14,038 nt of DNA, from contig PMGM01000054.1 in NCBI GenBank assembly GCA_003158115.1, forward strand, positions 431-14,468, given 5' to 3'. Each line of letters starts with the position of its first letter. Positions within the stretch are counted from its first letter, which is position 1. This DNA is from Methanobacterium sp. (lineage in GTDB: Archaea > Methanobacteriota > Methanobacteria > Methanobacteriales > Methanobacteriaceae). Below are positions 1 to 6,982 of the stretch, one piece after another. A program made the translations under genes and the position numbers. Under the pieces are notes generated by a model that was given only the letters and a program-made list of their open reading frames with translations, had not been told where the DNA came from and ran no database searches.

Positions 1-171
1 GTTTTTTTAGTCTGCAAACCCTCAAACAAAACTGCTATCAATTTTTATAATAAAATGGGTTTTTTATCTTTACATTCTGACGAAACAGTTGTAATTGATG
101 ATATTAATGTATTCCTGGATTATGATGGGCCTGCTGAAGATAAAATTGTTTTTTACAAATCTATTAATTGA
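1..171 (+). CDS. GNAT-family N-acetyltransferase, 3' end only (partial)
   Basis: Frame 1 is open from the first base to a TGA at 169-171, giving the last 56 residues of a protein. Residues about 8-21 read NKTAINFYNKMGF, which fits the C-terminal GNAT signature (N-x-x-A-I-x-F-Y-x-K-x-G-F) of acetyl-CoA-dependent N-acetyltransferases. The remaining tail (about 35 residues, with VVIDDINVFLDYDG and a VFYKSIN end) suits the last beta strands of the fold. The acetyl-CoA pyrophosphate loop (Q/RxxGxG/A) would lie upstream, outside the window. The acceptor substrate cannot be told from this fragment. Family call from one motif plus the open frame; moderate confidence. Confidence 0.65.
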   Translation, partial: VFLVCKPSNKTAINFYNKMGFLSLHSDETVVIDDINVFLDYDGPAEDKIVFYKSIN

Positions 172-263
172 TATGAATATTTTAGGGCATGATTCGAATC
201 TAAGATGTTTATAAAACTTTTATTGCATGATCACTTTTTTTATATGTTACCCAATCAATATTT

Positions 264-278
264 GATAATATAAATAAA
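264..278 (+). promoter_or_regulatory. Candidate TATA box for the DUF1890 gene
   Basis: The AT-rich stretch GATAATATAAATAAA starts about 55 nt before the SD-preceded ATG at 323. Archaeal initiation about 25 nt downstream would fall near 295-300, giving a leader of about 25 nt that still contains the SD. A second A/T stretch at 233-246 (TTTTTTATATG) is an alternative. Inferred from composition and spacing only. Confidence 0.4.
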
Positions 279-322
279 TTAAGATCAATTTCATTTCAAT
301 GAAAGATTTGGAGGAAAATACA

Positions 323-784
323 ATGGAAAAAGTTTTGATATTATTAGGGTGCCCAGAATCACCTTCTCAAACACCCCTCGCACTTTATACAGCACATAAA
401 CTTACAAAAATGGGTTTTGATGTGACAGTTGCAAGTACTCCTTCTGCAGCCAAACTTCTAGAGGTTTCAGATTCTGAGGAATTTTATGTACAAAAAAAGG
501 TAGATCTTGAGAAATGTCTGGAAAATCTAGAAGAAAAAGAATATGATTTACTTGTAGGATTTGTACATAAAGATGCGGCTGTATCTTATTTTGTGACATT
601 TTATCATATTTTAAATATAAAATCCTTTGCAATAGTATTTGAAAAGGATGCTGAACTGTTAGAGAAATTTTTAAATGATTTAACAGAGAATACTGATGCT
701 ACCTTAATATCTGCAAGGGCTTATCACAATCCCACACCATTAAGAGTTAAAATTGACAAAGCATTTAAAGAATTGGAGGATTAA
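323..784 (+). CDS. DUF1890 family protein, methanogen-specific, unknown function
   Basis: This 153-aa protein resembles the small methanogen family DUF1890 (as I recall, the type member is M. thermautotrophicus MTH777, which has a solved structure and no assigned function). The N-terminus, VLILLGCPESPSQTPLALYTAHKL, looks like the first strand, loop and helix of a Rossmann-like alpha/beta fold, with Cys10 in the loop. No signal peptide or membrane helix is visible. I chose ATG 323 over the in-frame ATG 299 because GGAGG at 310-314 is correctly spaced for 323, and 299 falls near the predicted transcription start. The stop is 2 nt before the DUF1894 gene, whose SD lies inside this gene, so the two are translationally coupled. 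Neighbours suggest a C1 or methanogenesis role, but that is inference. Confidence 0.75.
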   Translation: MEKVLILLGCPESPSQTPLALYTAHKLTKMGFDVTVASTPSAAKLLEVSDSEEFYVQKKVDLEKCLENLEEKEYDLLVGFVHKDAAVSYFVTFYHILNIKSFAIVFEKDAELLEKFLNDLTENTDATLISARAYHNPTPLRVKIDKAFKELED

Positions 785-786
785 AA

Positions 787-1104
787 ATGTCTTTCTGTCT
801 AGAATTACATCTACAACAATCTGAAGATTATGAAATACTAATATCCAATGCAGGTTTCAAGGAAGCTAAAACTGTAATTGAAAACCATGCACCTAAAATA
901 TTATATGTCAAACCCGGAGCAAAGGTGTTAGGTGCAAGAATAATTGGAATACCACCTATTCCAATAGGTATTGATGAAGCACAATCTAAAATAACACTAC
1001 CTTACACCAAACCTTGTCATGGGACTGCTGTTGTAGAGTTGCCAGTTGAAAAAGAAGAGATAGATAAAGTTAAGGCTATATCTGTAAATCCACTTAAGAA
1101 ATAA
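787..1104 (+). CDS. DUF1894 family protein, methanogen-specific, unknown function
   Basis: This 105-aa protein fits DUF1894, another small family limited to methanogens and found next to DUF1890 genes. Visible features are a central stretch rich in Ile, Pro and Gly (residues about 48-62, ARIIGIPPIPIGIDEA) and a YTKPCHGTAVVELP segment with adjacent Cys and His that could bind a metal or a partner. There is no membrane segment. The ATG follows GGAGG at 775-779 inside the end of the upstream gene, with 2 nt between stop and start, so the pair is probably made together in fixed ratio. Function unknown. A hairpin followed by a T-rich run spans its stop codon. Confidence 0.75.
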   Translation: MSFCLELHLQQSEDYEILISNAGFKEAKTVIENHAPKILYVKPGAKVLGARIIGIPPIPIGIDEAQSKITLPYTKPCHGTAVVELPVEKEEIDKVKAISVNPLKK

Positions 1105-1138
1105 GAATCACAGATATTTAAGTGGTATTATTTTTATC
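1090..1138 (+). terminator. Stem-loop plus T-rich run after the DUF1894 gene
   Basis: CCACTTAA at 1090-1097 is the exact reverse complement of TTAAGTGG at 1118-1125, with a 20-nt loop. It is followed by TATTATTTTTAT at 1126-1137. The left arm overlaps the last codons of the DUF1894 gene. This resembles an intrinsic terminator or attenuator between the DUF pair and metE. Archaeal termination depends mainly on the T-run, so the stem may matter for RNA 3'-end stability instead. Confidence 0.4.
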
Positions 1139-1165
1139 AATCAATAATAATTTAGGATATTTATC

Positions 1166-2155
1166 ATGTTAACAACAGTAGTTGGAAGTTATCCTGTATC
1201 AGATCCATGTGTTCCTGAGTCTATAAGTTCCAAAATATCTAATTTTTTAGGGGTTTACGATCCATACATTCCACTTTTAGAATTGGCTGTTAAAGACCAA
1301 GTAACTGCAGGCGTGGATATTATTTCTGATGGTCAAATCAGAGGAGATATGATAGAAGTATTTGCAAGACATTTACCCGGTATGGTATTCAAAGATAACA
1401 CTTCTAAGATATTTGATAAAATTAAACCTGCAAATCATTCTTTAGGAGGAAATGATCTTAAACATGCCATAAAAACAGCCCAAAAAACATCCAGTGACTT
1501 TTTAGATTCAACTAAATTGGATATTAATCTATTGGTTGGAAATAATTTTAACAAAAATTTCAAAGGTGTAAAAGGGATTATTACAGGGCCAACAACCCTT
1601 GTTTTATCATCGAGGGTTGAAGGATTTTATAACAGGGATAAAAAGGAAAAAATAATTATGGATATGGCTATGGCACTTAAAAGGGAAGCATATTCATTAC
1701 AGGAAGCTGGGGCAGCTATTATCCAAATAGACGAACCATACCTATCAACAGGCGTAGCTGATTTAAAAACAGCTAAAAATGCTATAAAAATTATTACAGA
1801 TAATTTAAGTATTCCTGTTTCTATGCATGTTTGTGGGGATATTGGAGATATTTTTAAGGATATTTTAAAATTTTCAGTTCAAATAATAGATTGTGAATTT
1901 GCAGGATTACCAAATAACATAAAAGCTCTAGAACAAGAATATGGCGGTTCCAAGAAAATAGGTTTTGGATGTATAGATACTAAAGTTGAAGATGTTGATG
2001 AGTTGGATCATGTAGTTAACCTCATAAAAAAAGGAGTAGATATTGTTGGTGAGGAGAATATTATGTTGGATCCCGATTGTGGTATGAGAATGCTTTCAAG
2101 GGATGTGGCACTGCTTAAACTTAAAAAGATGACGGAGGCTGTTGGATGGTTTTGA
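1166..2155 (+). CDS. metE: MetE-type methylcobalamin:homocysteine methyltransferase (archaeal methionine synthase)
   Basis: This 329-aa protein matches the catalytic C-terminal half of cobalamin-independent methionine synthase, without the N-terminal folate-binding half. That is the size of the methanogen enzyme known to move the methyl group of methylcobalamin to homocysteine. The N-terminus TTVVGSYP is typical. The zinc ligands expected for the family are present: His221 and Cys223 in MHVCGD, Glu244 in DCEFAG and Cys305 in DPDCG. IDEPYL (about 189-194) and RDVALLK near the end are also family-like. The last codons overlap the thyA start, so translation is coupled. The SD is weak (TAGGAT at about 1153-1158). 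The in vivo methyl donor, probably a corrinoid protein fed from methyl-tetrahydromethanopterin, is inferred. Confidence 0.88.
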   Translation: MLTTVVGSYPVSDPCVPESISSKISNFLGVYDPYIPLLELAVKDQVTAGVDIISDGQIRGDMIEVFARHLPGMVFKDNTSKIFDKIKPANHSLGGNDLKHAIKTAQKTSSDFLDSTKLDINLLVGNNFNKNFKGVKGIITGPTTLVLSSRVEGFYNRDKKEKIIMDMAMALKREAYSLQEAGAAIIQIDEPYLSTGVADLKTAKNAIKIITDNLSIPVSMHVCGDIGDIFKDILKFSVQIIDCEFAGLPNNIKALEQEYGGSKKIGFGCIDTKVEDVDELDHVVNLIKKGVDIVGEENIMLDPDCGMRMLSRDVALLKLKKMTEAVGWF

Positions 2156-2763
2156 TGTTAAAGGTTCCTACAATCAAGAATGGATGGGAATCGCTTGTAA
2201 AAAGAATTATGAAGGATGGCGTTGAAATAACAGATGAACGTGGTTCTGTAACCAAGGAAATCCTAAACACTATGGTTAACATTAAAAATCCTATGGATTC
2301 AGAATCTCCAAAGGGTTACTTTTGGACTGGTGAAAAGCTTGATAAGTATTCTGAACAATTTTTAAGTAGTGATAAACAGGGTTTCATTTACACATATGGT
2401 AATAGATTAAGAGCTCATTTTGATGGTATAGATCAAATACAAGAGGCCATTGGAAGACTTAATAATTTTAAAGAATCAAGAAGGGCTATTTCCATAACTT
2501 GGGATCCAACTGTAGATACTAAGAACGATGAAGTACCGTGTATGATGCTTGTAGATTTTAAAATAAGGGATGGAAAGCTCAATACAACCGGATTATGGCG
2601 ATCTCATGATATATATGGTGCATGGTTCCCCAATGCAGTAGGACTTTCTAATCTTGCCCGTTACGTTGCAGGAGAAGTAGGATCAGAAATTGGTATGTTA
2701 ACCATACATTCAATTAGTGCCCACATATATGAAGTTAACTTTGACGAGGCTGGAAGAGTTTAA
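2146..2763 (+). CDS. thyA: Thymidylate synthase, methanogen type
   Basis: This 205-aa enzyme methylates dUMP to dTMP in the cytoplasm. The methanogen form is shorter than bacterial ThyA (about 264 aa) and diverged in the cofactor-binding part, as expected if the C1 donor is a tetrahydromethanopterin derivative rather than folate. Visible landmarks are the phosphate-binding pair Arg112-Arg113 in SRRAISITWDP, the nucleophile Cys132 in EVPCMM, and the nucleotide motif RSHDIYGAWFPNAVGLSNL (about 152-170) with Asn163. ATG 2146 is preferred over ATG 2155 because GGAGG at 2134-2138 has proper spacing to 2146. This gives a 10-nt overlap with metE and tight coupling. Confidence 0.87.
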   Translation: MVLMLKVPTIKNGWESLVKRIMKDGVEITDERGSVTKEILNTMVNIKNPMDSESPKGYFWTGEKLDKYSEQFLSSDKQGFIYTYGNRLRAHFDGIDQIQEAIGRLNNFKESRRAISITWDPTVDTKNDEVPCMMLVDFKIRDGKLNTTGLWRSHDIYGAWFPNAVGLSNLARYVAGEVGSEIGMLTIHSISAHIYEVNFDEAGRV

Positions 2764-2775
2764 CAACTTCTACTC

Positions 2776-2812
2776 AATTCAGTTTTTTTATATATGTTGT
2801 ACCTGAATTTTT
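2776..2812 (+). terminator. Possible terminator after thyA
   Basis: AATTCAG at 2776-2782 pairs with CTGAATT at 2803-2809 across a 20-nt loop. There is a run of seven T at 2783-2789 inside the loop and a T-run at 2808-2812 after the stem. It marks the likely 3' end of the DUF1890-DUF1894-metE-thyA unit before the mch promoter. Confidence 0.4.
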
Positions 2813-2889
2813 AACATGTCCCTATTATGAATGAAAGAATATTTTACATGGTAATATAAATAAAATTATCATGAAATTATCTATTACTA

Positions 2890-2900
2890 CATATTTAAAG
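2890..2900 (+). promoter_or_regulatory. Candidate TATA box for mch
   Basis: CATATTTAAAG lies about 60 nt before the mch ATG, in a 192-nt intergenic region. Initiation about 25 nt downstream would give a leader of roughly 35 nt carrying the GGTGA SD at 2947-2951. A further A/T box at 2851-2863 (GTAATATAAATAA) is an alternative. The large upstream gap and preceding T-run argue that mch has its own promoter. Confidence 0.4.
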
Positions 2901-2955
2901 AGTTAAAGTATTAGTTTAGAATTAAAGTTATTTTAATCATAAAAAAGGTGAAATA

Positions 2956-3918
2956 ATGTTAAGTGTCAATCTCGAAGCAAAAAAAACAGTAGATCAAATG
3001 ATCGAAAACGAAGAAGAACTCAACATCGCAGTTTCAAAACTTGAAAATGGTGCAACAGTTTTAGACTGTGGTGTTAACGTTTCAGGTAGTTTTAAGGCTG
3101 GTGAACTTTACACCAAGATATGTCTAGGTGGACTTGCAGATGTGGGAATATCTATACCAGGAGACCTTTCCAAAAACTTTGCAATACCTTCTGTTAAAAT
3201 AAAAACTGATTTCCCTTCAATATCCACGTTAGGAGCTCAGAAAGCCGGATGGTCAGTTAGTGTTGGTGATTTTTTTGCTCTTGGTTCAGGACCCGCACGG
3301 GCTTTAGCTTTAAAACCAGCAGAAACCTACAAGGAAATTGGATATAAAGATGATGCTGATATAGCCATACTCACCCTCGAAGCTGACAAGCTGCCTGGTG
3401 ATGAAGTAGCAGATTCTATTGCCTCTGATTGTGGTGTTTCAGTTGAAAATGTTTACTTGCTAGTTGCACCGACATCTTCACTTGTTGGTTCTATACAGAT
3501 AGCTGGAAGAGTTGTTGAAAACGGTACTTACAAGATGCTTGAATTTTTGAAATTCGATGTAAACAAGGTTAAACATGCAGCAGGCATTGCACCAATAGCA
3601 CCAGTTGATCCTGATGGACTTAAAGCAATGGGTAAAACCAACGATGCAGTTTTATTCGGAGGTAGAACTTATTATTATATTGAATCAGAGGAAGGAGACG
3701 ATATAAAATCTTTAGCTGAACAGTTACCCTCATCTTCATCTGAAGGATATGGAAAACCTTTCTATGATGTATTTAAAGAAGCTGAATTTGATTTCTACAA
3801 AATAGATAAGGGAATGTTTGCACCTGCAGAAGTAGTTATCAATGATCTTAGGACTGGTGAAATGTTTAGGGCCGGTGCAGTCAACGTTGAACTTTTAAAG
3901 AAATCGTTTGGACTTTAA
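2956..3918 (+). CDS. mch: N5,N10-methenyl-tetrahydromethanopterin cyclohydrolase
   Basis: This 320-aa cytoplasmic enzyme interconverts 5-formyl-H4MPT and 5,10-methenyl-H4MPT, the second C1-carrier step of CO2 reduction to methane. Length and sequence agree with Mch over the full protein (start MLSVNLEAKKTVDQMI, middle GWSVSVGDFFALGSGPARAL, and GRVVENGTYKMLEFL). Lys96, Arg185 and Glu188 sit where the catalytic Lys94, Arg183 and Glu186 of the Archaeoglobus enzyme would fall, as I recall them. The ATG follows AAAGGTGA with the 4-5 nt spacing typical of this genome. Single-gene transcription is likely, with a promoter before it and a long T-rich run after it. It follows other C1 genes, which fits the methanogenesis context. 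Confidence 0.95.
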   Translation: MLSVNLEAKKTVDQMIENEEELNIAVSKLENGATVLDCGVNVSGSFKAGELYTKICLGGLADVGISIPGDLSKNFAIPSVKIKTDFPSISTLGAQKAGWSVSVGDFFALGSGPARALALKPAETYKEIGYKDDADIAILTLEADKLPGDEVADSIASDCGVSVENVYLLVAPTSSLVGSIQIAGRVVENGTYKMLEFLKFDVNKVKHAAGIAPIAPVDPDGLKAMGKTNDAVLFGGRTYYYIESEEGDDIKSLAEQLPSSSSEGYGKPFYDVFKEAEFDFYKIDKGMFAPAEVVINDLRTGEMFRAGAVNVELLKKSFGL

Positions 3919-3934
3919 AGGGTAAACAAAAAAC

Positions 3935-3953
3935 TTTTATTTTTTATTTTTTT
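3935..3953 (+). terminator. T-rich terminator after mch
   Basis: A run of TTTTATTTTTTATTTTTTT begins 17 nt after the mch stop, without a strong stem. Archaeal RNA polymerase terminates at such oligo-T runs. The next gene has its own TATA-like box. Confidence 0.6.
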
Positions 3954-3992
3954 AACACTACCAGAACATTTTTCTACATTTATACTACTTGA

Positions 3993-4544
<552 letters not shown>

Positions 4545-4577
4545 TGACTTTATCATCTAATTAACATCTTAAGTTAA

Positions 4578-4588
4578 GTTTATATAAA
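4578..4588 (+). promoter_or_regulatory. TATA box for the CMD-like gene
   Basis: GTTTATATAAA contains a perfect TTTATATA, the classic box A of methanogens. It lies about 62 nt before the GTG start at 4641, which predicts transcription from about 4610 and a leader of about 30 nt with the SD GAGGTGA. It is the clearest promoter in the window. Confidence 0.6.
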
Positions 4589-4640
4589 CTGAAGTATATA
4601 ATATTATAATAGAGTATTATCAACTAATGAGGTGATAATT

Positions 4641-4961
4641 GTGAAGGAAGAAGTATTTTTTAGTAAGGGTATGAAAAATGTCAAAGAAGACTATCACGAT
4701 ATTTACGATGTGAGTATCAAGTTAAATGATGTTTGTTACACCGGAAAATCATTAGACTATAAAACCCAAAAGCTCATAGCCATAGGTATTGCCGCAGCTG
4801 CATCAGATGATAGGGCAGTAAAAAAACAGATCTTAAGTGGAATGAAAGAACTGGATATAACTAAAGATGAAGTTGTGGATGTTTTAAGGGTTGTACTCTT
4901 GTTATCAGGTAAACCTGCATTTACAAAGGGCATAAATGCACTTTACAATATAAAAGAGTAA
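4641..4961 (+). CDS. Carboxymuconolactone decarboxylase-like (AhpD fold) small protein
   Basis: This 106-aa, mostly helical protein fits the carboxymuconolactone decarboxylase/AhpD-like family. It has a D-Y-K-T-Q-K-LIAIGIAAA helix (about 39-54), a second helix, and an ILSGMKELDITKDEVVDVLRVVLLLSG segment, like the A-x-x-x-G-x-T-x-E-E-I-x-E-x motif. The usual redox CxxC (with His) that should follow the first helix is replaced by SDDRAV (about 55-60). The only Cys is at 32. A thiol peroxidase-type reaction is therefore unlikely, and the substrate is unknown. I chose GTG 4641 because GGTGA at 4631-4635 lies 5 nt upstream. GTG 4632 would overlap that SD. It has its own promoter and a T-rich tail. 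Confidence 0.7.
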   Translation: MKEEVFFSKGMKNVKEDYHDIYDVSIKLNDVCYTGKSLDYKTQKLIAIGIAAAASDDRAVKKQILSGMKELDITKDEVVDVLRVVLLLSGKPAFTKGINALYNIKE

Positions 4962-4964
4962 ATA

Positions 4965-4988
4965 CTTTTAGATTTTTCATTTTTTTTG
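4965..4988 (+). terminator. T-rich terminator after the CMD-like gene
   Basis: ACTTTTAGATTTTTCATTTTTTTT directly follows the stop codon, with three T-runs, the last of eight T. This fits archaeal oligo-T termination before the ribosomal/RNA-processing supercluster. Confidence 0.5.
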
Positions 4989-5084
4989 GTGGATATCATA
5001 AAAAAGTATGGACATAATTTCACTCTTTATTTAACAATAGAAATTCATTAATTTATTATTTTATAGTAATCTTTTTAAAGGAAG

Positions 5085-5118
5085 TTGATCAACATTGATC
5101 ACCGCCAATTTTGGTGAT
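5085..5118 (+). repeat. Tandem TTGATCA pair and ATCACC/GGTGAT inverted repeat upstream of L15e
   Basis: TTGATCA occurs at 5085-5091 and 5095-5101, exactly 10 bp apart, which is one helical turn. Overlapping the second copy, ATCACC (5098-5103) is repeated inverted as GGTGAT (5113-5118) around a 9-nt spacer. The elements lie between two AT-rich boxes (5071-5080 and 5117-5126) in the 267-nt gap before L15e. They could be an operator for this operon. No regulator is identified. Confidence 0.4.
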
Positions 5119-5127
5119 TTAAATATG
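5117..5127 (+). promoter_or_regulatory. Tentative TATA box for the L15e operon
   Basis: ATTTAAATATG lies about 110 nt upstream of the L15e ATG. If used, transcription would start near 5145 and leave a leader of about 80 nt with the palindrome at 5176-5190. CTTTTTAAAG at 5071-5080 is the alternative. Weak, from composition only. Confidence 0.3.
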
Positions 5128-5175
5128 TTATCTAAAACTTGATTGCTTTACATAGAAGTTATTTACAACTTTTTT

Positions 5176-5190
5176 TGGGATATTATCCCA
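5176..5190 (+). repeat. Perfect 15-nt palindrome in the L15e leader
   Basis: TGGGATATTATCCCA is a perfect inverted repeat (7-bp arms around one T). It lies 38 nt before the L15e start and 24 nt before its SD. As DNA it could bind a dimeric regulator. As RNA it could form a 5-bp stem with a 5-nt loop. It may serve operon control, but that is inference. Confidence 0.45.
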
Positions 5191-5228
5191 TGGATGTGGC
5201 GCAAGCTGAACAAAGAGGTGTTAAATTA

Positions 5229-5774
5229 ATGTATAAATATATAAGAGACGCATGGAAAAATCCTGATGAATCTTACGTTAAAGAACTAATGCGCACTCGA
5301 ACTCCTGTCTGGAGAAGAGAAAGTGTAATAATTAGGGTAGATCGACCTACAAGGATCGATAGAGCAAGATCATTAGGTTACAAAGCCAAAAAAGGCTATG
5401 TTGTTGTTAGAACTCGTGTTCGTAGAGGTGGATTACGAAAATCTAGATTCACAGCAGGAAGGAAACCTAAACGTCAGGGTATTAAAAAGATTACCATGAA
5501 AAAATCCATCCAAAGAATAGCAGAGGAAAGGGTAGCAAGGAAATTCCCGAATCTCGAAATCTTAAATTCATATTGGCTCTGGGAAGATGGTAAATTTAAA
5601 TTCTACGAAGTAATTCTTGTAGACCCTAACCATCCATCAATAAAGAACGATCCTAAGATTAACTGGATCTGTGAAAATCAACACACCAACAGGGTGTTTA
5701 GAGGACTTACAAGTGAAGGTAGGAAATCAAGGGGACTTCGAGTTAAAGGTAAAGGGGCCGAAAAGGTACGATAA
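5229..5774 (+). CDS. rpl15e: 50S ribosomal protein L15e
   Basis: This 181-aa basic protein is archaeal/eukaryotic L15e, a large-subunit 23S rRNA-binding protein. The N-terminus [17 protein letters not shown], the middle [49 protein letters not shown], and the C-terminal R/K-rich [15 protein letters not shown] are characteristic. I chose ATG 5229 because it gives the standard family N-terminus and follows GAGGTG at 5215-5220. A longer in-frame version starting at 5139 would add 30 residues unlike the family and would ignore the SD. It is the first gene of the RNA-processing supercluster, and the next start comes 3 nt after its stop. Confidence 0.95.
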   Translation: MYKYIRDAWKNPDESYVKELMRTRTPVWRRESVIIRVDRPTRIDRARSLGYKAKKGYVVVRTRVRRGGLRKSRFTAGRKPKRQGIKKITMKKSIQRIAEERVARKFPNLEILNSYWLWEDGKFKFYEVILVDPNHPSIKNDPKINWICENQHTNRVFRGLTSEGRKSRGLRVKGKGAEKVR

Positions 5775-5777
5775 GGT

Positions 5778-6197
5778 ATGATCCATAACATCTCATATCG
5801 GGCATTTGTTTATGGAACAGAAAATAAGGAAAAAGTGTTAGAATCAATTAAAACACTTTTTCCCAATTCTTTCCCTCACATTGAAGATACCGAGGGCTAT
5901 TATAAAAATCCTGTTTTGATTTTAAGTAACAAGATCGATAAAAAAAGTGAAATAAAAGATTTTGTTAAAAAATTATCCACATTAAATGTCTATTCTCGTA
6001 AAAGAATTTTAAACAGATTAGAAGATAAGATTGAAGAAAATGGAAATTTATTCTTGCGATTTGACAAACAAAGAGCCTATTTAGGCGATCTAAAAGTTGT
6101 TGATCACGGAGATTCTATCCATTTAAAAATTAAGATAGCAGCCTATCCAGCGAAAAAAAAGGTGGCAATAGAAATTGCAAGGAAATTATTCGAGTAA
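5778..6197 (+). CDS. COG1325 RNA-binding protein, predicted exosome-associated subunit
   Basis: This 139-aa protein matches the archaeal RNA-binding family COG1325 (PF01877), long predicted from genome context to work with the exosome or RNase P. The N-terminus MIHNISYRAFVYGTENKEKVLESIKTLFP, the middle NVYSRKRILNRLEDKIEENGNLFLRFDKQRAYLG, and the final strand SIHLKIKIAAYPAKKK followed by a helix are typical. It has no catalytic motif. The start is 3 nt after L15e and lacks a strong SD (AAGGT is too close), so it may be reached by coupling. RNase P subunit Rpp30 follows within 19 nt. An RNA-binding role is known from fold and context, while the target RNA is not. Confidence 0.85.
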   Translation: MIHNISYRAFVYGTENKEKVLESIKTLFPNSFPHIEDTEGYYKNPVLILSNKIDKKSEIKDFVKKLSTLNVYSRKRILNRLEDKIEENGNLFLRFDKQRAYLGDLKVVDHGDSIHLKIKIAAYPAKKKVAIEIARKLFE

Positions 6198-6216
6198 TTA
6201 CAATTTTTCCAATAGT

Positions 6217-6903
6217 ATGTTCTTTGATCTGCACTTTCATGGTGATGAAGAAGTAATTAAAGAAGCAGAAAGGCTTGGATATTCTGGAATAGGTTTAACA
6301 CGCTATTTTGAAGATTTTAATTCAGACTTTTTAAAACAGTTTGATATTCTTAAAGCAAATTCTAACATTATACTAAAAAAATGTGCAGAAATCTCCTGTA
6401 AACATCCAGAAGACCTCAGAAAAAAGGTTCAAAAATCCCGAAAAAAAGCAGATATCTTGATTGTTCGTGGTGGTGACCTGAAGGTAAACAGGGCTGCATG
6501 TGAGGATAAAAGGGTAGATATTCTTTCACAACCCAACAGATCCAGGAGAGATAGTGGAATAAACCACGTTCTAGCAAGGAAAGCAGCAGAAAATTCTGTT
6601 GCAATTGAAATAAATCTAAAAATTCTTCTTAAAACTAATTTAAGATATCGTTATAGGGTTTTAAGTCAATTTAGGCACATAGTTGAATTACAAAGGAAAT
6701 TTAAATTTCCATTAATTATAACAAGCAGTGCTAGCTTTAAATATGATCTTATAACCCCTCAAGACATTACAGCATTATCAAAAAGCTTTCAAATGTCCTT
6801 TGAGGAATCATTCGATGCAATTTCCAAGATTCCACAAGAAATTATAGAAATCAATGATTTAAGGGATAATTTTGTTGTAGATGGTGTAAGAATCATGGAA
6901 TGA
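6217..6903 (+). CDS. rnp3: RNase P protein component 3 (Rpp30)
   Basis: This 228-aa protein is a subunit of archaeal RNase P, which removes the 5' leader of pre-tRNAs. Rpp30 is a TIM-barrel protein related to PHP phosphoesterases and pairs with Pop5 to stimulate the catalytic RNA. Typical features are the N-terminal MFFDLHFHGDEEVIKEAERLGYSGIGL, the central GGDLKVNRAACEDKRVDILSQPN, DSGINHVLARKAAENSVAIEINL, and PLIITSSASFKYDLITPQDI. I chose ATG 6217 because the family begins with M-x-F-x-D-L, although no clear SD precedes it. A longer TTG start at 6175 would overlap the upstream gene and add non-family sequence. Pop5 lies 79 nt downstream. Confidence 0.92.
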   Translation: MFFDLHFHGDEEVIKEAERLGYSGIGLTRYFEDFNSDFLKQFDILKANSNIILKKCAEISCKHPEDLRKKVQKSRKKADILIVRGGDLKVNRAACEDKRVDILSQPNRSRRDSGINHVLARKAAENSVAIEINLKILLKTNLRYRYRVLSQFRHIVELQRKFKFPLIITSSASFKYDLITPQDITALSKSFQMSFEESFDAISKIPQEIIEINDLRDNFVVDGVRIME

Positions 6904-6954
6904 TTAATATTACAAAATTTATTAAAAATATTTTATTAACGATTTTCAAATTTT

Positions 6955-6966
6955 ATTATTAAAAAT
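6955..6966 (+). promoter_or_regulatory. Possible TATA box for a leaderless pop5 transcript
   Basis: TTATTAAAAATA lies 17-28 nt before the pop5 ATG at 6983, so initiation about 25 nt downstream would fall almost on the start codon. Because pop5 lacks a good SD, a leaderless transcript from an internal promoter is plausible. Inference from spacing. Confidence 0.35.
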
Positions 6967-6982
6967 AAATATGCTGATTTAA

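Noticed and set aside
191..200. GATTCGAATC, like a tRNA T-loop (TTCGAAT), suggesting a tRNA or attachment-site remnant
   Set aside because: The flanking five bases do not pair as a T-stem, there is no acceptor or anticodon arm around it, and no integrase or direct repeat is nearby. It is just a 10-bp palindrome.
187..231. Repeated GCATGAT at 187-193 and 225-231 upstream of the DUF1890 promoter as operator pair
   Set aside because: Only 7 bp, with 38-bp spacing not in an obvious helical phase, and two copies could occur by chance in this composition.
299..322. Upstream ATG for the DUF1890 gene
   Set aside because: It lies before the SD GGAGG at 310-314 and at the predicted transcription start. 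ATG 323 is better spaced.
402..632. Minus-strand open frames across the window (for example within DUF1890, psmA, SBDS, rrp41 and rrp42)
   Set aside because: They lie antisense to clearly conserved genes, have no SD and no recognisable protein family, and follow from codon use on the + strand.
5139..5228. N-terminal extension of L15e, or a leader peptide
   Set aside because: The family starts at MYKYIRDAW, the SD GAGGTG points to ATG 5229, and the extension has no recognised similarity.
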